A stretch of DNA of 64,000 nucleotides, taken from positions 84,702,348 to 84,766,347 of the forward strand of contig CM073887.1 of NCBI GenBank assembly GCA_037176705.1, in the 5' to 3' direction. Position 1 is the first letter of the stretch, and every line of letters starts with the position of its first letter. The position numbers were made by a program, and so were the translations under genes. The notes beneath the pieces were generated by a model. That model worked only from the letters and a program-made list of their open reading frames with translations, ran no database searches and had not been told where the DNA came from. Source of the stretch: Molossus alvarezi. Its lineage: Eukaryota > Chordata > Mammalia > Chiroptera > Molossidae. Shown piece by piece: positions 9,931 through 20,693 of this stretch.

Positions 9931-10179
9931 TTTTTTTTTTTTTAATCCTCACCCGAGGACATTTCTCCATTTTCTGTTCAGGTAGAGTGGGAGGGAGAGA
10001 GAGGAACAGAGAGAGAGAAACATCGATGTGAAGGGACACATCGAGTGGCTGCCACCCGCACAACCGACCAGGGCCGGGGACAAACTGCAACCGAGGTACG
10101 TGCCCCTAGCGGGAACCGAACCTGGGTCTCTCAGGACCGCAGGCCGAGGCTCTAACCGCTGAGCCAAACCGGCCAGGGC
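9931..10179 (-). mobile_element. VES SINE, A type
   Basis: Perfect 14-bp TSD TCAAACTAGAATTT at 9917 and 10180. Confidence 0.95.
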
Positions 10180-10289
10180 TCAAACTAGAATTTAAACCAA
10201 AAAGCATCTCTTGATGTTAACAAAAGATATTAAAAGAAAGTTCGAACAACCACATGTCTTTATGTGTCAAATAAAATGTCAAACTATAT

Positions 10290-10482
10290 TCCTGGCCAGT
10301 TTGGTTCAGCAGTTAGATCCCTGGCCCTGGCTGGGATCATACAGGATGCAACCAATTGATTGATGTGTCTCTCTCACATCAATGTTTCTCTTGCTCTCTT
10401 TCTCCCCTCCCTTCTTTCCTCCCACTATAATTGAAAATCAGTGGAAAAATATCCTCAGGTGAGGGTTAAATAAAAAATAAAA
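10290..10482 (+). mobile_element. VES SINE with internal deletion
   Basis: The head jumps from GCAGTTAGA to TCCCTGGCCCTGG, losing the B box. TSD GTYAAACTATA. Confidence 0.88.
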
Positions 10483-10553
10483 AAGTTAAACTATATAAAA
10501 CTTATAAAGTGTCTCAGCCCAAAAATAGATATAGGATTTATTAATGTATTTTA

Positions 10554-10651
10554 TTTTATTTTTAAATTATTTTTATTAATTTATTTTTGTTACAGATGTT
10601 TCTCCTTTTCCCCTATTAACATCCTCTTCCCCACCCCACCCCTACCTGCCT
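10554..10651 (-). mobile_element. L1/HAL1 3'-end insertion, 5'-truncated
   Basis: The reverse strand ends GGAGAAACATCTGTAACA then A-rich. 14-bp TSD ATTAATRTATTTTA at 10540 and 10652. Confidence 0.85.
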
Positions 10652-10966
10652 ATTAATATATTTTAGCTGTACCCTGCACTGCCTTTTCCACAGCATGTAC
10701 AAAAAGCAAGCATTCTCTTTGACATATCTATTATTAACACTGGAAAATATACACATGTTATCAGCACACCAAGCAGAGTTGTATACATAAGAAAGACTAA
10801 AAGGACATATACTAAAACATCAAATGTGGTTATCTCAAAATGATTAGCAAGAAGTTTCATTTTCAACTTTATAAACTGTTTTAAATTTTTACATATATGT
10901 ACTGTTTCTATAATCATAAAAAAGGACATTAACAATGTTAAACAAATCTATAAAAATATATTCTAG

Positions 10967-11133
10967 GGGGTGGTGGGGGAGGGGAGAGATAAACAGAACT
11001 TATATGCATGTACGCATAACCAATGGACATGAACAACAAAGCCTGGGACGGGGTGTGGGGGGGTGGGAGGAGGGTGTCAATGGGGTAAAAAAGGAGAAAC
11101 ATCTGTAACAAAAATAAAATTAAAAAAAAAAAT
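10967..11133 (+). mobile_element. L1/HAL1 3'-end insertion, 5'-truncated
   Basis: AACTTATATGCATGTACGCA, a G-rich tract, then GGAGAAACATCTGTAACAAA and a poly-A tail: the same terminus as at 10554, in the opposite orientation. Confidence 0.85.
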
Positions 11134-11352
11134 TCTAATTCATCATGTCAAACAGTCTCATTAAATAGGAAAAAAAAATAATGGAAATCATACATTTAAT
11201 ACGCTTGATTGAAAACAGACACCAAACTTTTGTACCACAAAAACATATTCCTTGATAAATACCTAGTTATTAACAGTTACTTCTACAGAAGGAGGAAAAG
11301 AAAGGGGTGAAGAAAATGATATTTAAGCAACTTACATGGGGCTTCAATTTTT

Positions 11353-11592
11353 TTGTTTTTTTATTCCCCACTCGAGGATATTTTTCTACTTATTATCAGA
11401 TAGAGTGAGGAAGGGAGAGAGACAGAAAAAAACATTGACGTGATAGAGCCACATCAACTGGTTGCCTCCCACACGACCCACCAAGGCCAGGAACAAACTG
11501 CAACTGACGGACGTGCCCTTGACCAGAACCAAACCCAAGACTCATGGGTCCGCGGACTGACACTCTAACCGCTGAACCAAACGAGTCAGGTT
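11353..11592 (-). mobile_element. VES SINE, A-type variant
   Basis: Diverged copy with TATTATCAGATAGAGTGAGG. TSD CTTCAATTTTT at 11342 and 11597. Confidence 0.9.
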
Positions 11593-11632
11593 GGGTCTTC
11601 AATTTTTAATCCAATTTGTTTAAAAGAAATTT

Positions 11633-11860
11633 AAGCCCTAGCTGGTGTGGCTCAGTTGGCTGAGCATCATCCCATGCACCAAGAGGCAACTGGTTTGATT
11701 CCCAGTCGGGGCACATTACCAGGTTTTGGGTTTGATCCCCAGTAGGGGGCATGCAGGAGGCAGGCAATAAATGTTTCTCTCTAGTTCTCTCTCTCTCTCT
11801 CCCCCGCTCCTCCTTTCTCTCTAAAATCAATGAAAACATATTATGAACAACATTAAAAAA
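11633..11860 (+). mobile_element. VES SINE, B type
   Basis: Head CTAGCTGGTGTGGCTCAGTT. TSD AAAAGAAATTT at 11622 and 11861. Confidence 0.93.
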
Positions 11861-11968
11861 AAAAGAAATTTGAAACATCTGGCTTTTAGGAGTTTGGTGG
11901 TAAACACGTTTATTCCCTGTATGTCTATATTTCTAAGTTTGAAATAGTTAATTAAAAATATATGTACA

Positions 11969-12223
11969 GCCCTGGCCGGTTTGGCTCAGTGGTTAGTGCG
12001 TCAGCTTGCAGTCCAGAGAGATTGAGGTTGGGTTCCCGCTAAGGGCACGTAACTCAGTTGCAGTTTGTCCTTGGCCCTGGTTGGGTCGTGTGAGTGGCAG
12101 CCACTCGATGTGTCCCTTTCACATCGATGTTTCTCTCTCTCTCTCTCTTCCTCCCACTCTATCTGAACAAAAAATGGAAAAATGTCCTCGGGTGAGAATA
12201 AATATATATATATACACACACAT
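11969..12223 (+). mobile_element. VES SINE, A type, with TA/CA tail
   Basis: Full copy. The tail has turned into a short TA then CA repeat. Confidence 0.92.
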
Positions 12224-12614
12224 ATTTAATAATACTAATGGAATGTTATTAAATCACAAAGATCTCAATAGATACCTATATGAAATAAAAGATTTAATAC
12301 AAAAAGTATAAACAAAAACAAAAAAGCAAGTTACTAGACATGAGTCTTAGGCAAAGAAGAAAATAAAAACTTTTAAAATGTATTTTCAGTAAAAAAAAAA
12401 AAAATCAGTCTTAAATGTAGGCAAGAGTATAATTAACCAGGATATAAAAAAAATCAAGGTGCTAAAAAAAGAAACATAAACCTACAAAAGCATGAAAATA
12501 TATTAAAGATAGATTTTTCTTAATAAATATACAGAAAAAATAAACTGATAAATATGAGATTTTTTTTCATAAACCAAATCAACAATAAACCAGTCTCTAG
12601 CAAATCTCATTTTT
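12224..12614. other. AT-rich intron 2 sequence, nothing recognised
   Basis: A-rich, no repeat family or exon assigned. Confidence 0.5.
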
Positions 12615-12628
12615 AAAAAAGGAAAAGA

Positions 12629-12881
12629 GCCCTGGCCAGTTTGGCTCAGCGGTTAGAGCGTCGGCCTGCGGTCCTGAGAGACCCGGGTTCGGTTCCCGCT
12701 AAGGGCACGTACCTCGGTTGCAGTTTGTCCCCGGCCCTGGTCGGTTGTGCGGGTGGCAGCTACTCGATGTGTTCCTTTCGCATCGATGTTTCTCTCTCTC
12801 TCTCTCTCTGTTCCTCTCTCTCCCTCCCACTCTACCTGAACAAAAAATGGAAAAATGTCCTCGGGTGAGGATAAAAAAAAA
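12629..12881 (+). mobile_element. VES SINE, A type
   Basis: Near-consensus copy. Perfect 14-bp TSD AAAAAAGGAAAAGA at 12615 and 12882. Confidence 0.95.
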
Positions 12882-13269
12882 AAAAAAGGAAAAGAAACAT
12901 AAAAACAGAGGAGATAACAGAACAGATACAGAAAAAAGTAAAATATATATTACTTTGCATAGCCTATGCTAAAAAACTTGAAAATCTCTAAAAAAGAAAG
13001 CATTTCGTAAGGAAGCTTATTAAGGAAGATGTAGGAAACATTAGGAATAATGGGGAAACATGAAAAAATTAATAGAGAAAAGGCAGACACAGTGTTCATG
13101 TGCTTTCTTTCAAATCTATGCTATTTACACATCTCAACTCATTTTATCAGCTAAGTCATTTTATAAAGCTAGCATACGCTTGAAGTGAAAAGCTAACAAG
13201 AACATAGCACAAAAGTATAATACAGAACCTCATTTCCTCTGCCTAAAATGCATTTCCCTCAAAATTTTC

Positions 13270-13525
13270 CCATACAGGCACATTCATTTCATTTGCATTC
13301 ATTTGTCAGTTCAAATACAACCTCCTCAGAAAGGCCTTACTTGACCATCCCATATAAAATAACTTCTCAGATCCTCTGTTACACTTCCTACACTCATTCA
13401 TAGCATTTATTACAAACTGAAATTATCTAGAATTAAGTTCCATGAGAGTAGAGATAGTCTCATTTGTTGGTAATAATGCCAGAGCTTAAAATTTAATGGA
13501 TCAAAAACAGGTGCTGAATAACTAA
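13270..13525 (-). mobile_element. L2 LINE fragment
   Basis: Antisense L2 3' end: TCAGTTCAAATACAACCTCC, AGAAAGGCCTTACTTGACCA and AGTTCCATGAGAGTAGAGA in order. Confidence 0.7.
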
Positions 13526-13639
13526 ATATCACTTAGGAATATTATGTATTTTCAGAAATCCAGTACCCAATTCAAGTCACATACCATAATTGAAACAATA
13601 ATTTCAATAGAGATCAAAGAGTGATAAAATTTAACATCC

Positions 13640-13780
13640 ACTCGATAACATACTTACTGAGAGCTCATGAGGTACTAGGATCAGTTAATTTAGATGCTGG
13701 AAATACACCAGTTAACAAAACCAGGGAGATAAAAAATTTCTGCTAGAATGAAGCTTACACTGTAATGGATCTATTCAAAA
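13640..13780 (+). mobile_element. L2 LINE fragment
   Basis: TACTTACTGAGAGCTCATGA, GCTGGAAATACACCAGTTAA and GAAGCTTACACTGTAATGG follow the sense L2 3' end. Confidence 0.6.
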
Positions 13781-14170
13781 AGACAACCAACATCACAGTG
13801 ATAATAAAACAAGAGACATTATAGTGAGGACAAGATGTTTGCTAACACCATTATTAACTGACATTGTTCTGAATTTCTCGCCAATTCAATATTCAAGTAA
13901 AAGAAACAAAAGCTCCATATACTGAAAGAAAGAAAAACAACAGAGTTTCCGATGACACAACTACCTAGAAAATACAAAAGATACACTGTAAAATATGTAA
14001 TAAAGGTTCACGTTAAGGTATCTGGTTATAAACCAAACACATAAAAAACAATAGTTTTCCCAAAGAGCCATTAAAACAAAAACAGGGAGTGGTGCTATAT
14101 TGAGGAATTTGGTCACTATCTTTTCTATGATTTTATAAACTATGATCATAAATCTTCACCTTTTCCACAC
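13781..14170. other. Intron 2 sequence, nothing recognised
   Basis: AT-rich; no exon, RNA gene or repeat family assigned. Confidence 0.5.
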
Positions 14171-14174
14171 ATTC

Positions 14175-14322
14175 ATTTTTTATTTACTGATTGATTTTGA
14201 GAGACAGACAGAGATTTGTTGTTCCACCTATTTATGCATTCACTGGTTTGATTCTTGTATGTGCCCTGGGCAGGGATAGAACTCAAGTATTGGGATGACA
14301 CTCTAACCAACCCGACCAGGAC
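14175..14322 (-). mobile_element. MEG-like old SINE
   Basis: Reverse-strand type with GAGATTTGTTGTTCCACCTA and TTTATGCATTC. Shares the target ATTCATTTTT (14171, 14323) with the neighbouring copy. Confidence 0.85.
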
Positions 14323-14332
14323 CATTCATTTT

Positions 14333-14573
14333 TTTTTTTTTCATCCTCATCTAAGGATACTTTTTGCATTCATAGAGTGAGAGGGAGAGAGGGAGGAAGA
14401 GAGAGAAATATCGATGTGAGAGAGACACAGACTGGTTGCCACCCACACAACCCCAACCAGGGCGGGGGACAAACTGTAACCGAGGTACATGACCTTAGCG
14501 GAAACCGAACTCAGGTGTCTCTGGACCGCAGGGCAATGCTCTAACCGCTGAGCAAAATTGGCCAGGGCCACAC
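14333..14573 (-). mobile_element. VES SINE, A type, at the same target
   Basis: Target copies ATTCATTTTT at 14323 and 14574; abuts the MEG-like SINE. Confidence 0.92.
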
Positions 14574-14713
14574 ATTCATTTTTAAAGAGTTAACAATTTG
14601 TAAATTTGAAAAACAAATCCACTAAGAGAAAAGATTCCTGCTGTGGAAAAACACATTTCTTTGAATCATTATCAGACCATGGAAAAAGAAGTGCAGAGTA
14701 AATTCTTTTATAC

Positions 14714-14782
14714 CTCTATGTTCCAGTTATGCTGTTCCAAGGTATGACGACACTGATCCATAGATTCTATGCCAGTCAGGTC
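14714..14782 (-). CDS. FAF2: FAF2 coding exon 2 (residues 22-44)
   Basis: The reverse strand shows a pyrimidine-rich acceptor ending TTTCCAG, 23 codons (starting DLTGIESMDQCRHTLEQHNW), and the donor GAG|GTATAA. It encodes the core of the UBA domain, including the loop and second and third helices. It is too short to stand out as an open reading frame and was found by matching the protein and the splice sites. Both boundaries are phase 0, matching exons 1 and 3. It lies between two repeat-rich stretches but is itself free of repeats. Confidence 0.95.
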
Positions 14783-15003
14783 CTGGAAAGGATAAAAACA
14801 AAAAGTGACTTAGGGAAAAACCAATAGTACATTTGTAGATATTTTTATCCCTAATCGAATATTTATGAATACCTCTGGGAAAATACACTAAAAAGTACTG
14901 AAGGTAGATGGTCAAATATGTTAACACTTCACTATTCAGAATTTATCTAGTTATATCAGAGATAGAACAAAAAATGAAAATTCCTTGTCTTTTAAACCTT
15001 CAA

Positions 15004-15232
15004 GCTTCGCCTGGCTGAATGGCTCAGTTGGTTGGAGCATCACCCCATGCACTGAAATGTTGCCAGTTCAATTCCTGGTCAGGGGACAAACCTGGGTTGT
15101 GGGTCTGATCCCCAGTGTGGGCAAGTATGGAAGGCATCCGATGGAGATTTCTCTCTCACATCAATGTTTCTTTCTCTCTCTCCCTTCCTCTCTCTAAAGC
15201 ATGTTCTTGAGTGAGGGTTAAAAACAACAACA
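15004..15232 (+). mobile_element. VES SINE, B-like/A-tail hybrid
   Basis: B-type head (CATGCACTGAAATG) and middle, but ending TTGAGTGAGGGTTAAAAAC. It abuts the next SINE. Confidence 0.85.
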
Positions 15233-15234
15233 AA

Positions 15235-15520
15235 CACCTGGCTGGTTTGGCTTCAGTGGTTGGAGCTTCGGCCCATGGACCAATGAGTCAGGGATTTGAT
15301 TCTGGCCAAGTGCACGTACCTCAGTTGCAGTTCATACCTGGCCCTGGTGGGGGTCGTGTGGGAGGCAACCAGTTAATATGTCTCTCTCACGTCAATGTTT
15401 CTCTGTCTCTCTCCCTTGCTCTCCCTCTCTCTCCCTCCCACTCTATCTGAAGATAAATAGAAAAATATCCTCAGGTGAAGATTAAAAATAAAATAAAATA
15501 AAATAAATACAGAAAATTTT
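15235..15520 (+). mobile_element. VES SINE, A-type variant
   Basis: Full copy with TCAGTTGCAGTTCATACC and an (AAAAT)n tail. The shared outer flank ACCTTCAAG recurs near 14997 and 15537. Confidence 0.9.
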
Positions 15521-15613
15521 TTTTAAAAAAACCAAAACCTTCAAGGTTTTCAATTAAGAAGACAACTGACTAATATTCTCATCTCAAATTCATGTTTAAA
15601 ATTACAACTATTT

Positions 15614-15837
15614 GTCCTGGCTGGTTTGGCTCAGTGTTTAGAGCATCAGTCAGCCTGTGATCCAGAGAGACTCAGGTTTGGTTCCCGCTAAGGGCATGTA
15701 CCACGGTTGCAGTTTGTGTGGGTGGCAGCCACTCGATGTGTCCCTTTCACGTCGATGTTTCTCTCTCTCTCTCCCTCCTACTCTATCTGAACAAAAAATG
15801 AAAAAATGTCCTCGAGTGAGAATAAAAAAAAAAAAAA
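15614..15837 (+). mobile_element. VES SINE, A type (first of a pair)
   Basis: Shortened middle (GCAGTTTGTGTGGGTGGCAG). Flanks AATTACAACTATT at 15600 and AATTACAAGTATT at 15838. Confidence 0.92.
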
Positions 15838-15851
15838 ATTACAAGTATTCT

Positions 15852-16093
15852 GCCCTGGTCGGTTTAGCTCAACAGTAGAGCATTGCCCTGTGGCCCAATG
15901 AGTCACAGGTTCAATTCCAGCCAAGGGCACATACTTCGGGTTGCAGTTCATCCCTGACCCAGGGTCATGTGGGAGGCAACCAGTCTATGTTTCCCTCTCA
16001 TGATGATGTTTCTCTCCCTTTCTCTTCCTCTCTCCCTCCCGTTCTATCTGAAGATAAATAGAAAAAATATCCTCGGGTGCAGATTTGAAAAAA
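15852..16093 (+). mobile_element. VES SINE, A-type variant (second of a pair)
   Basis: Starts at the second target copy; a third, AATTACTACTATTCTG, follows at 16094. Confidence 0.92.
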
Positions 16094-16249
16094 AATTACT
16101 ACTATTCTGTTTATAATATATAATGATATAATAATGCAAGTTTCCTGTAAAATATAATGACTTTTATTAACTTGCACTGTTCTTCCTACTGGCATAAACC
16201 TAGCTTACAATATGAACTGTGTACAACTTTTTATTAAAAAGAGCCTTTA

Positions 16250-16462
16250 GCCTGACTGTGTGGCTCAGTGGATTGAGCGTCATCCCATGCACTGAGAGGT
16301 CCCAGTTCGATTCCTGGTCAGGGCACATGCCTAGGCTGCAGGTTGGATCCCCTGCAGAGGGCGTGAGGAGGCAGCCAATCAATGTATCTCACTCACATCG
16401 ATGTTTCTATCTCTCTCTCTTTAAAAAAAAAGTCAATCAAAAACTTATTTTTTTTAAAAAAA
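16250..16462 (+). mobile_element. VES SINE, B-like
   Basis: CATCCCATGCACTGAGAGGT head and middle, ending in poly-A with AGTCAATCAAAAAC. TSD AAAARAGMCTWTA, imperfect. Confidence 0.88.
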
Positions 16463-16589
16463 AGAACCTATAATTCAAGTGTTTCCCTACTCCCTTCTCC
16501 TTGGACTGGTCTCAGGTTTCACTTTGTCTTTAACCAAAGTTCCTTCTCTGGCTCCTCTTCTTTCCTCCCTGTCAACATAGAAGTTCTCT

Positions 16590-17350
16590 AAGGATGCATC
16601 CTCAGTTTTTGACGCTACACCTCCCTCCCTGGCAATCTCATTTAATCCTTAGCCTTCAACCACCCTTTCTACTCAGATGACTCCTAATTTAATTTCTGGA
16701 CCCACCATCTCTTCTGAAGTTTGGAACACTTTTTCAATAAATAGTCTATTCAATATTTCGACCAAATGTGGCAGCAATACCTCAAGTATAACATTAAAAC
16801 CACTATATGTGATAACATACAACCACCCTCCCAAATATACAGGCTAAGATGACACCTGGAATCTAAGCCTCATCTTTGAGTACTCTATCCTTTGAACTCC
16901 ACAACGCATCAGTAATCAAGTTCTGACCATTTTCTATATTACATTTGTAACCACATCCCCACAGCCAGCATCTTTAATCAAGCTTTTATAACACCTTAAG
17001 TGAACTGTCAAAACAATTAATTTCTCTTCCTCCTTCTAACTCTTCTTCCTATTTGTTGTGCGTGTATATGTGTGTGTGTGCGTGCACGTGCACATCACTC
17101 CTCTGCTCAAAACTTTTCAATTGACTTAATAATAAATTCCAAAATCCTTAGTTTGGTATTCGAGTGTTCCTATAATGTGGCCCCAACCTAGCTTTCTAGA
17201 ATATTTTCTCACTACTTCCCTTTATGTGTCCAATACTCAACAAATATAACATTTCACGCAGACATCTAGTGACCAGAATTTCCACAGAGCTAAATCCTTG
17301 CCCTCCTTCAAGTTCTAATACAAATGCCAAATCCATCCATCTATTCTTCC
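16590..17350 (-). mobile_element. L2 LINE, long diverged fragment
   Basis: Antisense L2: CACTCCTCTGCTCAAAACTT, AAATTCCAAAATCCTTAG and ATGTGGCCCCAACCTAGC are recognisable, with upstream CT-rich L2 text. Heavily diverged. Confidence 0.65.
17057..17096. repeat. Alternating purine-pyrimidine GT/GC tract
   Basis: GTGCGTGTATATGTGTGTGT continuing into GCGTGCACGTGCAC: about 40 bp alternating, potentially Z-forming. Confidence 0.8.
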
Positions 17351-17696
17351 ATGTAACAAATGTCTATTGTTACTATTTCTTACAATGTCCAAGGGATCTA
17401 GAGATGAATACTATAATAGTCTTCATCTTTAAGAAATTCCTCTTAACAACCAGTAAACAACAGGAGAAAGAAACAGATCTCAACCTGACAAGAATGCGGT
17501 AACATGCACTAATAAGCCAGGAGACTAAAGTTTTTGCCTGTGACCATAGACCAGACATGTTTAATCTCTGGATTTCAGTTTCCTTTATGTGCAATAGGAA
17601 GGATTTAATTTGGATTAGATATCCTTCCCAGAGCTTAAAAAAAAACAAACACCCTGAAGTTTGAATTCTTTAGGTATGCAACTGTTTATTCTTTTA

Positions 17697-17942
17697 TTTA
17701 TTTATTTAAATCCTCACCCGAGGATATTTTTCTATTCATCTTCAGATAGAGTAGGAGAGTGGGAGAGAGGGAGAGAGAAACATTGACATGAGAGGGGCAA
17801 CATAAGTGGTTGCCTCCCGAACGACCGTGACCAGGGGCTGAGCTGAGCCGCAACCAAGGTACATGCCCTTGGCTGGAACTGAACCCGCTAGTCACTGGTC
17901 TGTGGGCCGATGCTCTAACCACTTAGCAAACCGACCAGGGCT
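17697..17942 (-). mobile_element. VES SINE, A-type variant (first of a pair)
   Basis: Flanks GCAACTGTTTATT at 17678 and GCAATTGTTTTATT at 17943. Confidence 0.92.
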
Positions 17943-17969
17943 GCAATTGTTTTATTTATATATATGTAT

Positions 17970-18209
17970 ATATGTATATCCTCACCAGAAGACATTTTTG
18001 CATTTATCTTCAGATAGAGCAGGAGGGAGAGAGGGAGAGAGAAAGAAACATTGATGTGAGAGAGACACGAGTGGTTGCCACCCACACAACCCCAACTGAG
18101 GCTGCAGACAAACTGCAACCGAAGTACATGCCCTTAGAGGGAACTGAACCCAGGACTCTCCCATCTGCGGGGCCAATGCTCTAACTGCTGAGCCAAACCG
18201 GCCAGGGCT
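17970..18209 (-). mobile_element. VES SINE, A-type variant (second of a pair)
   Basis: Inserted at the duplicated target. A third copy GCAATTATTTATT begins at 18210; the tail side is a TATATGTA repeat. Confidence 0.92.
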
Positions 18210-18214
18210 GCAAT

Positions 18215-18538
18215 TATTTATTTTTAAAAATTATACCAGAGGTAATAAACTTTGCTAATATTTTGTTGTTGTTTAAAATGCTACAAAAATTTCATGCTGA
18301 AACTGAAAAGCTCTGTTAAGAACTCTAGAGCTCTAAGAGAACCACTAGCTTTGATAGCTCTGATAGTCTGAATTCTAGTTCCAGCCCTCTTACTAATTTG
18401 GCTATTGCCTTCTGGATTATAATAGGCTCCCCCTTCATTTCCATTTCCTTTTAACCCACTTCAGAAGACTGGGATGCCTTTGAACATTCTCTCTAAGAGC
18501 TGAACTCTACTTTTACCTTCTTCTCAGAGCGTGAATGA
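18215..18538. other. Intron 1 sequence, nothing recognised
   Basis: No exon or repeat family assigned. Confidence 0.5.
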
Positions 18539-18551
18539 CCATTCTGCCTTT

Positions 18552-18573
18552 ATTTATTCATTTATTCATTCAT

Positions 18574-18608
<35 letters not shown>

Positions 18609-18610
18609 TA
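18552..18610. repeat. (TTTA)n microsatellite
   Basis: ATTT/ATTC repeat of about 60 bp forming the antisense tail of the adjacent SINE. Confidence 0.9.
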
Positions 18611-18846
18611 TTCCTCACCCAAGCATATTTTTCTACTTATTATCAGATAGTGTGGGAGGAAGGGAGAAAGAGAGACAGAGAGAAACATTGATGTGATAGA
18701 ACCACATCGACTGATTGGCTCCCACACAACCCGACCAGGGCTGGGGACGAACTGCAACTGAGGTACATGCCCTTGACTGGAATCGAACCTGAGACTCATT
18801 GGTCCACAGGCTGATGGTCTAACCGCTGAGCCAAAACAGCCAGGGC
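18611..18846 (-). mobile_element. VES SINE, A-type variant
   Basis: TSD CCAYTCTGCCTTTA at 18539 and 18847. Confidence 0.93.
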
Positions 18847-18887
18847 CCACTCTGCCTTTAAATGCCCTATTTGTTTTCTACCTTTTT

Positions 18888-19079
18888 ATTTTTTAAAGAT
18901 TATTTTTATTTTAGAGAGAGAGGAAGGCAGAAAGAGAGAGAGAAAGGCAGAGAGATTTGTTGTTCCACTTATTTATGCATTCTTTGGTTGATTCTTGTAT
19001 GTGCCTTGACCCAGGATCAAACCGGCAACCTTGGCATATCAGGATGATGCTTCAACCAACTGAGCTGGCCAGCCAAGGC
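18888..19079 (-). mobile_element. MEG-like old SINE
   Basis: GAGATTTGTTGTTCCACTTA and TTTATGCATTCTTTGGTTG. TSD GTTTTCTACCTTT at 18873 and 19080. Confidence 0.88.
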
Positions 19080-19255
19080 GTTTTCTACCTTTCTTATGTA
19101 CTTATTATTTTCTACCTTTTTTAAATGATTATTATACTCACTCCACTGCCTTACCAGAAGATGCAGGCTCCTGGACAGCAGTGTCAGCGATTCATCTATA
19201 CATAATGCTCCCCAGTACCTAGCACACAGTAAGGGCTTAAAAAGCTGCAGAAAAA

Positions 19256-19487
19256 GCCCTGGCAGGTTTGGCTCAGCAGTTAGAGCGTCGGCCTGCAGAC
19301 CAACAAGTCCCAGGTTCGATTCTGGCCAAGGGCATGAACCTCAGTTGCGGTTCGTCCCTGGCCCGAGTTGGGGGGGTCATGCGGGTGGCAACCAATAGAT
19401 GTGTCTCTCTCACATTCATCTCTCTCTCTCTCTCTCTCTCTCTCCCACTCTGATTGAAGATAAATGTAACAAAAAAAAAAAAAAAAA
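19256..19487 (+). mobile_element. VES SINE, A type
   Basis: Left flank AAAAAGCTGCAGAAAA at 19239, repeated after the mini copy at 19586. The body ends GAAGATAAATGTAAC plus poly-A. Confidence 0.92.
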
Positions 19488-19491
19488 GACA

Positions 19492-19585
19492 ACCCTGGCT
19501 AGTTTGGCTAAGTGGTTGGAGCTTCGGTCTGTGGACCAGAAAGTCCGGGGTCAGTTCCTGCTACGGGCATGTACCCCCCCCCCAA
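19492..19585 (+). mobile_element. Mini-VES SINE in the tail of the previous SINE
   Basis: Head only, GGTTGGAGCTTCGGTCTGTG to GGGCATGTACC, then C and A runs. It inserted into the A tail of the A-type copy. Confidence 0.88.
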
Positions 19586-19770
19586 AAAAAGCTGCATAAA
19601 AAGTTAGTCCAAGTTAAAAAGACCTTTGTGTATAAAGATCAATTATCATAGCTATAAACTGAAATCCTCTAGACATTTACGTCAAATCTCATTGTATATT
19701 AATACCCTTGGGTTTTGTAACTCCAAATGTTCGGACTAATGTTAAGCTGTCTCTTAATAATATAAATTTT

Positions 19771-20011
19771 GTCCTGGCTGGTTTGGCTCAGCAGTTAGAG
19801 CGTCGGCCTGGGGTCCAGAGAGACCCGGGTTCAGTTCCAGTCAAGGGCACCTACCTTGGTTGCAGTTCATCCCTGGCCCTGGTCAGGTCGTGCAGGAGGC
19901 AACCAGTTAGTGTGGCTCTAACACATTGATGTTTCTCTCTGTCTCTCTCTCTCCCTCCCTCCCACTCTATCTGATGATAAATAGAAAAATATCCTTGGGT
20001 GAGGAGAAAAA
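19771..20011 (+). mobile_element. VES SINE, A type
   Basis: Head TCCTGGCTGGTTTGGCTCAG, tail ATATCCTTGGGTGAGGAG. Confidence 0.92.
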
Positions 20012-20150
20012 AACAACTCAAATTTGCCACAAAAACCCTCCCCCAAATACCCACAGTAATCCTGAGAAAAAGAAGAACGAAGCCAGAGGTATCACATTAC
20101 CTGATTTCAAATTATACTACAAACCAACAATAATAAAAACAGCATGGTGT

Positions 20151-20245
20151 AGAAGGGGAAGAGGATGTCAATGGGGGGAATATGAGAAACATCTGTAACA
20201 AAAACAAATTAATAAAAAAATTTTTAAAATTAAAAAAAGACACAC
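20151..20245 (+). mobile_element. L1/HAL1 3'-end insertion inside L1
   Basis: GAGGATGTCAATGGGG, GAGAAACATCTGTAACAAAA and an A-rich tail. 15-bp TSD AAAACAGCATRGTGT at 20136 and 20246. Confidence 0.88.
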
Positions 20246-20431
20246 AAAACAGCATAGTGTTGGAAAAAAACACAGACACACAGACTAGTGGAACAGAACT
20301 GGAAACCCAGAGATAAATCCACATGCACATGAGCAAATACTTTTCAACAAGGGAGCCAAAAAGATACAATAAAGAGGAAAAAAAAAGCCTCTTAAATAAA
20401 TGATGCTGGGAAATTTAGAAAGTTACATATA

Positions 20432-20693
20432 GACCTTGGCCAGATAGTTCAGTAGGTTAGATAGTCGTTCCGATACACCAAGGTTGTGGGTTTGATTCCC
20501 AGTCAAGGGCATGTACCTGGGTTGCAGTTTCAATCCCCAGCCCTGGTTGCGGTCCTGCAGGGGGCAACCAGCTGATGTCTCTGTCTCTGTCTCTTTCTCT
20601 GTCTCTCTCTCTCTTCCCCCTCCCTCCCTTCCACTCTAAAAATCAATGGAAAAAATATCCTTGGATGAAGATTAACCAAAAAACAAAACAAAA
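20432..20693 (+). mobile_element. VES SINE, diverged A-type variant
   Basis: Oldest-looking copy of its type (GCCAGATAGTTCAGTAGG). TSD AGAAAGYYACATR. Confidence 0.88.
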
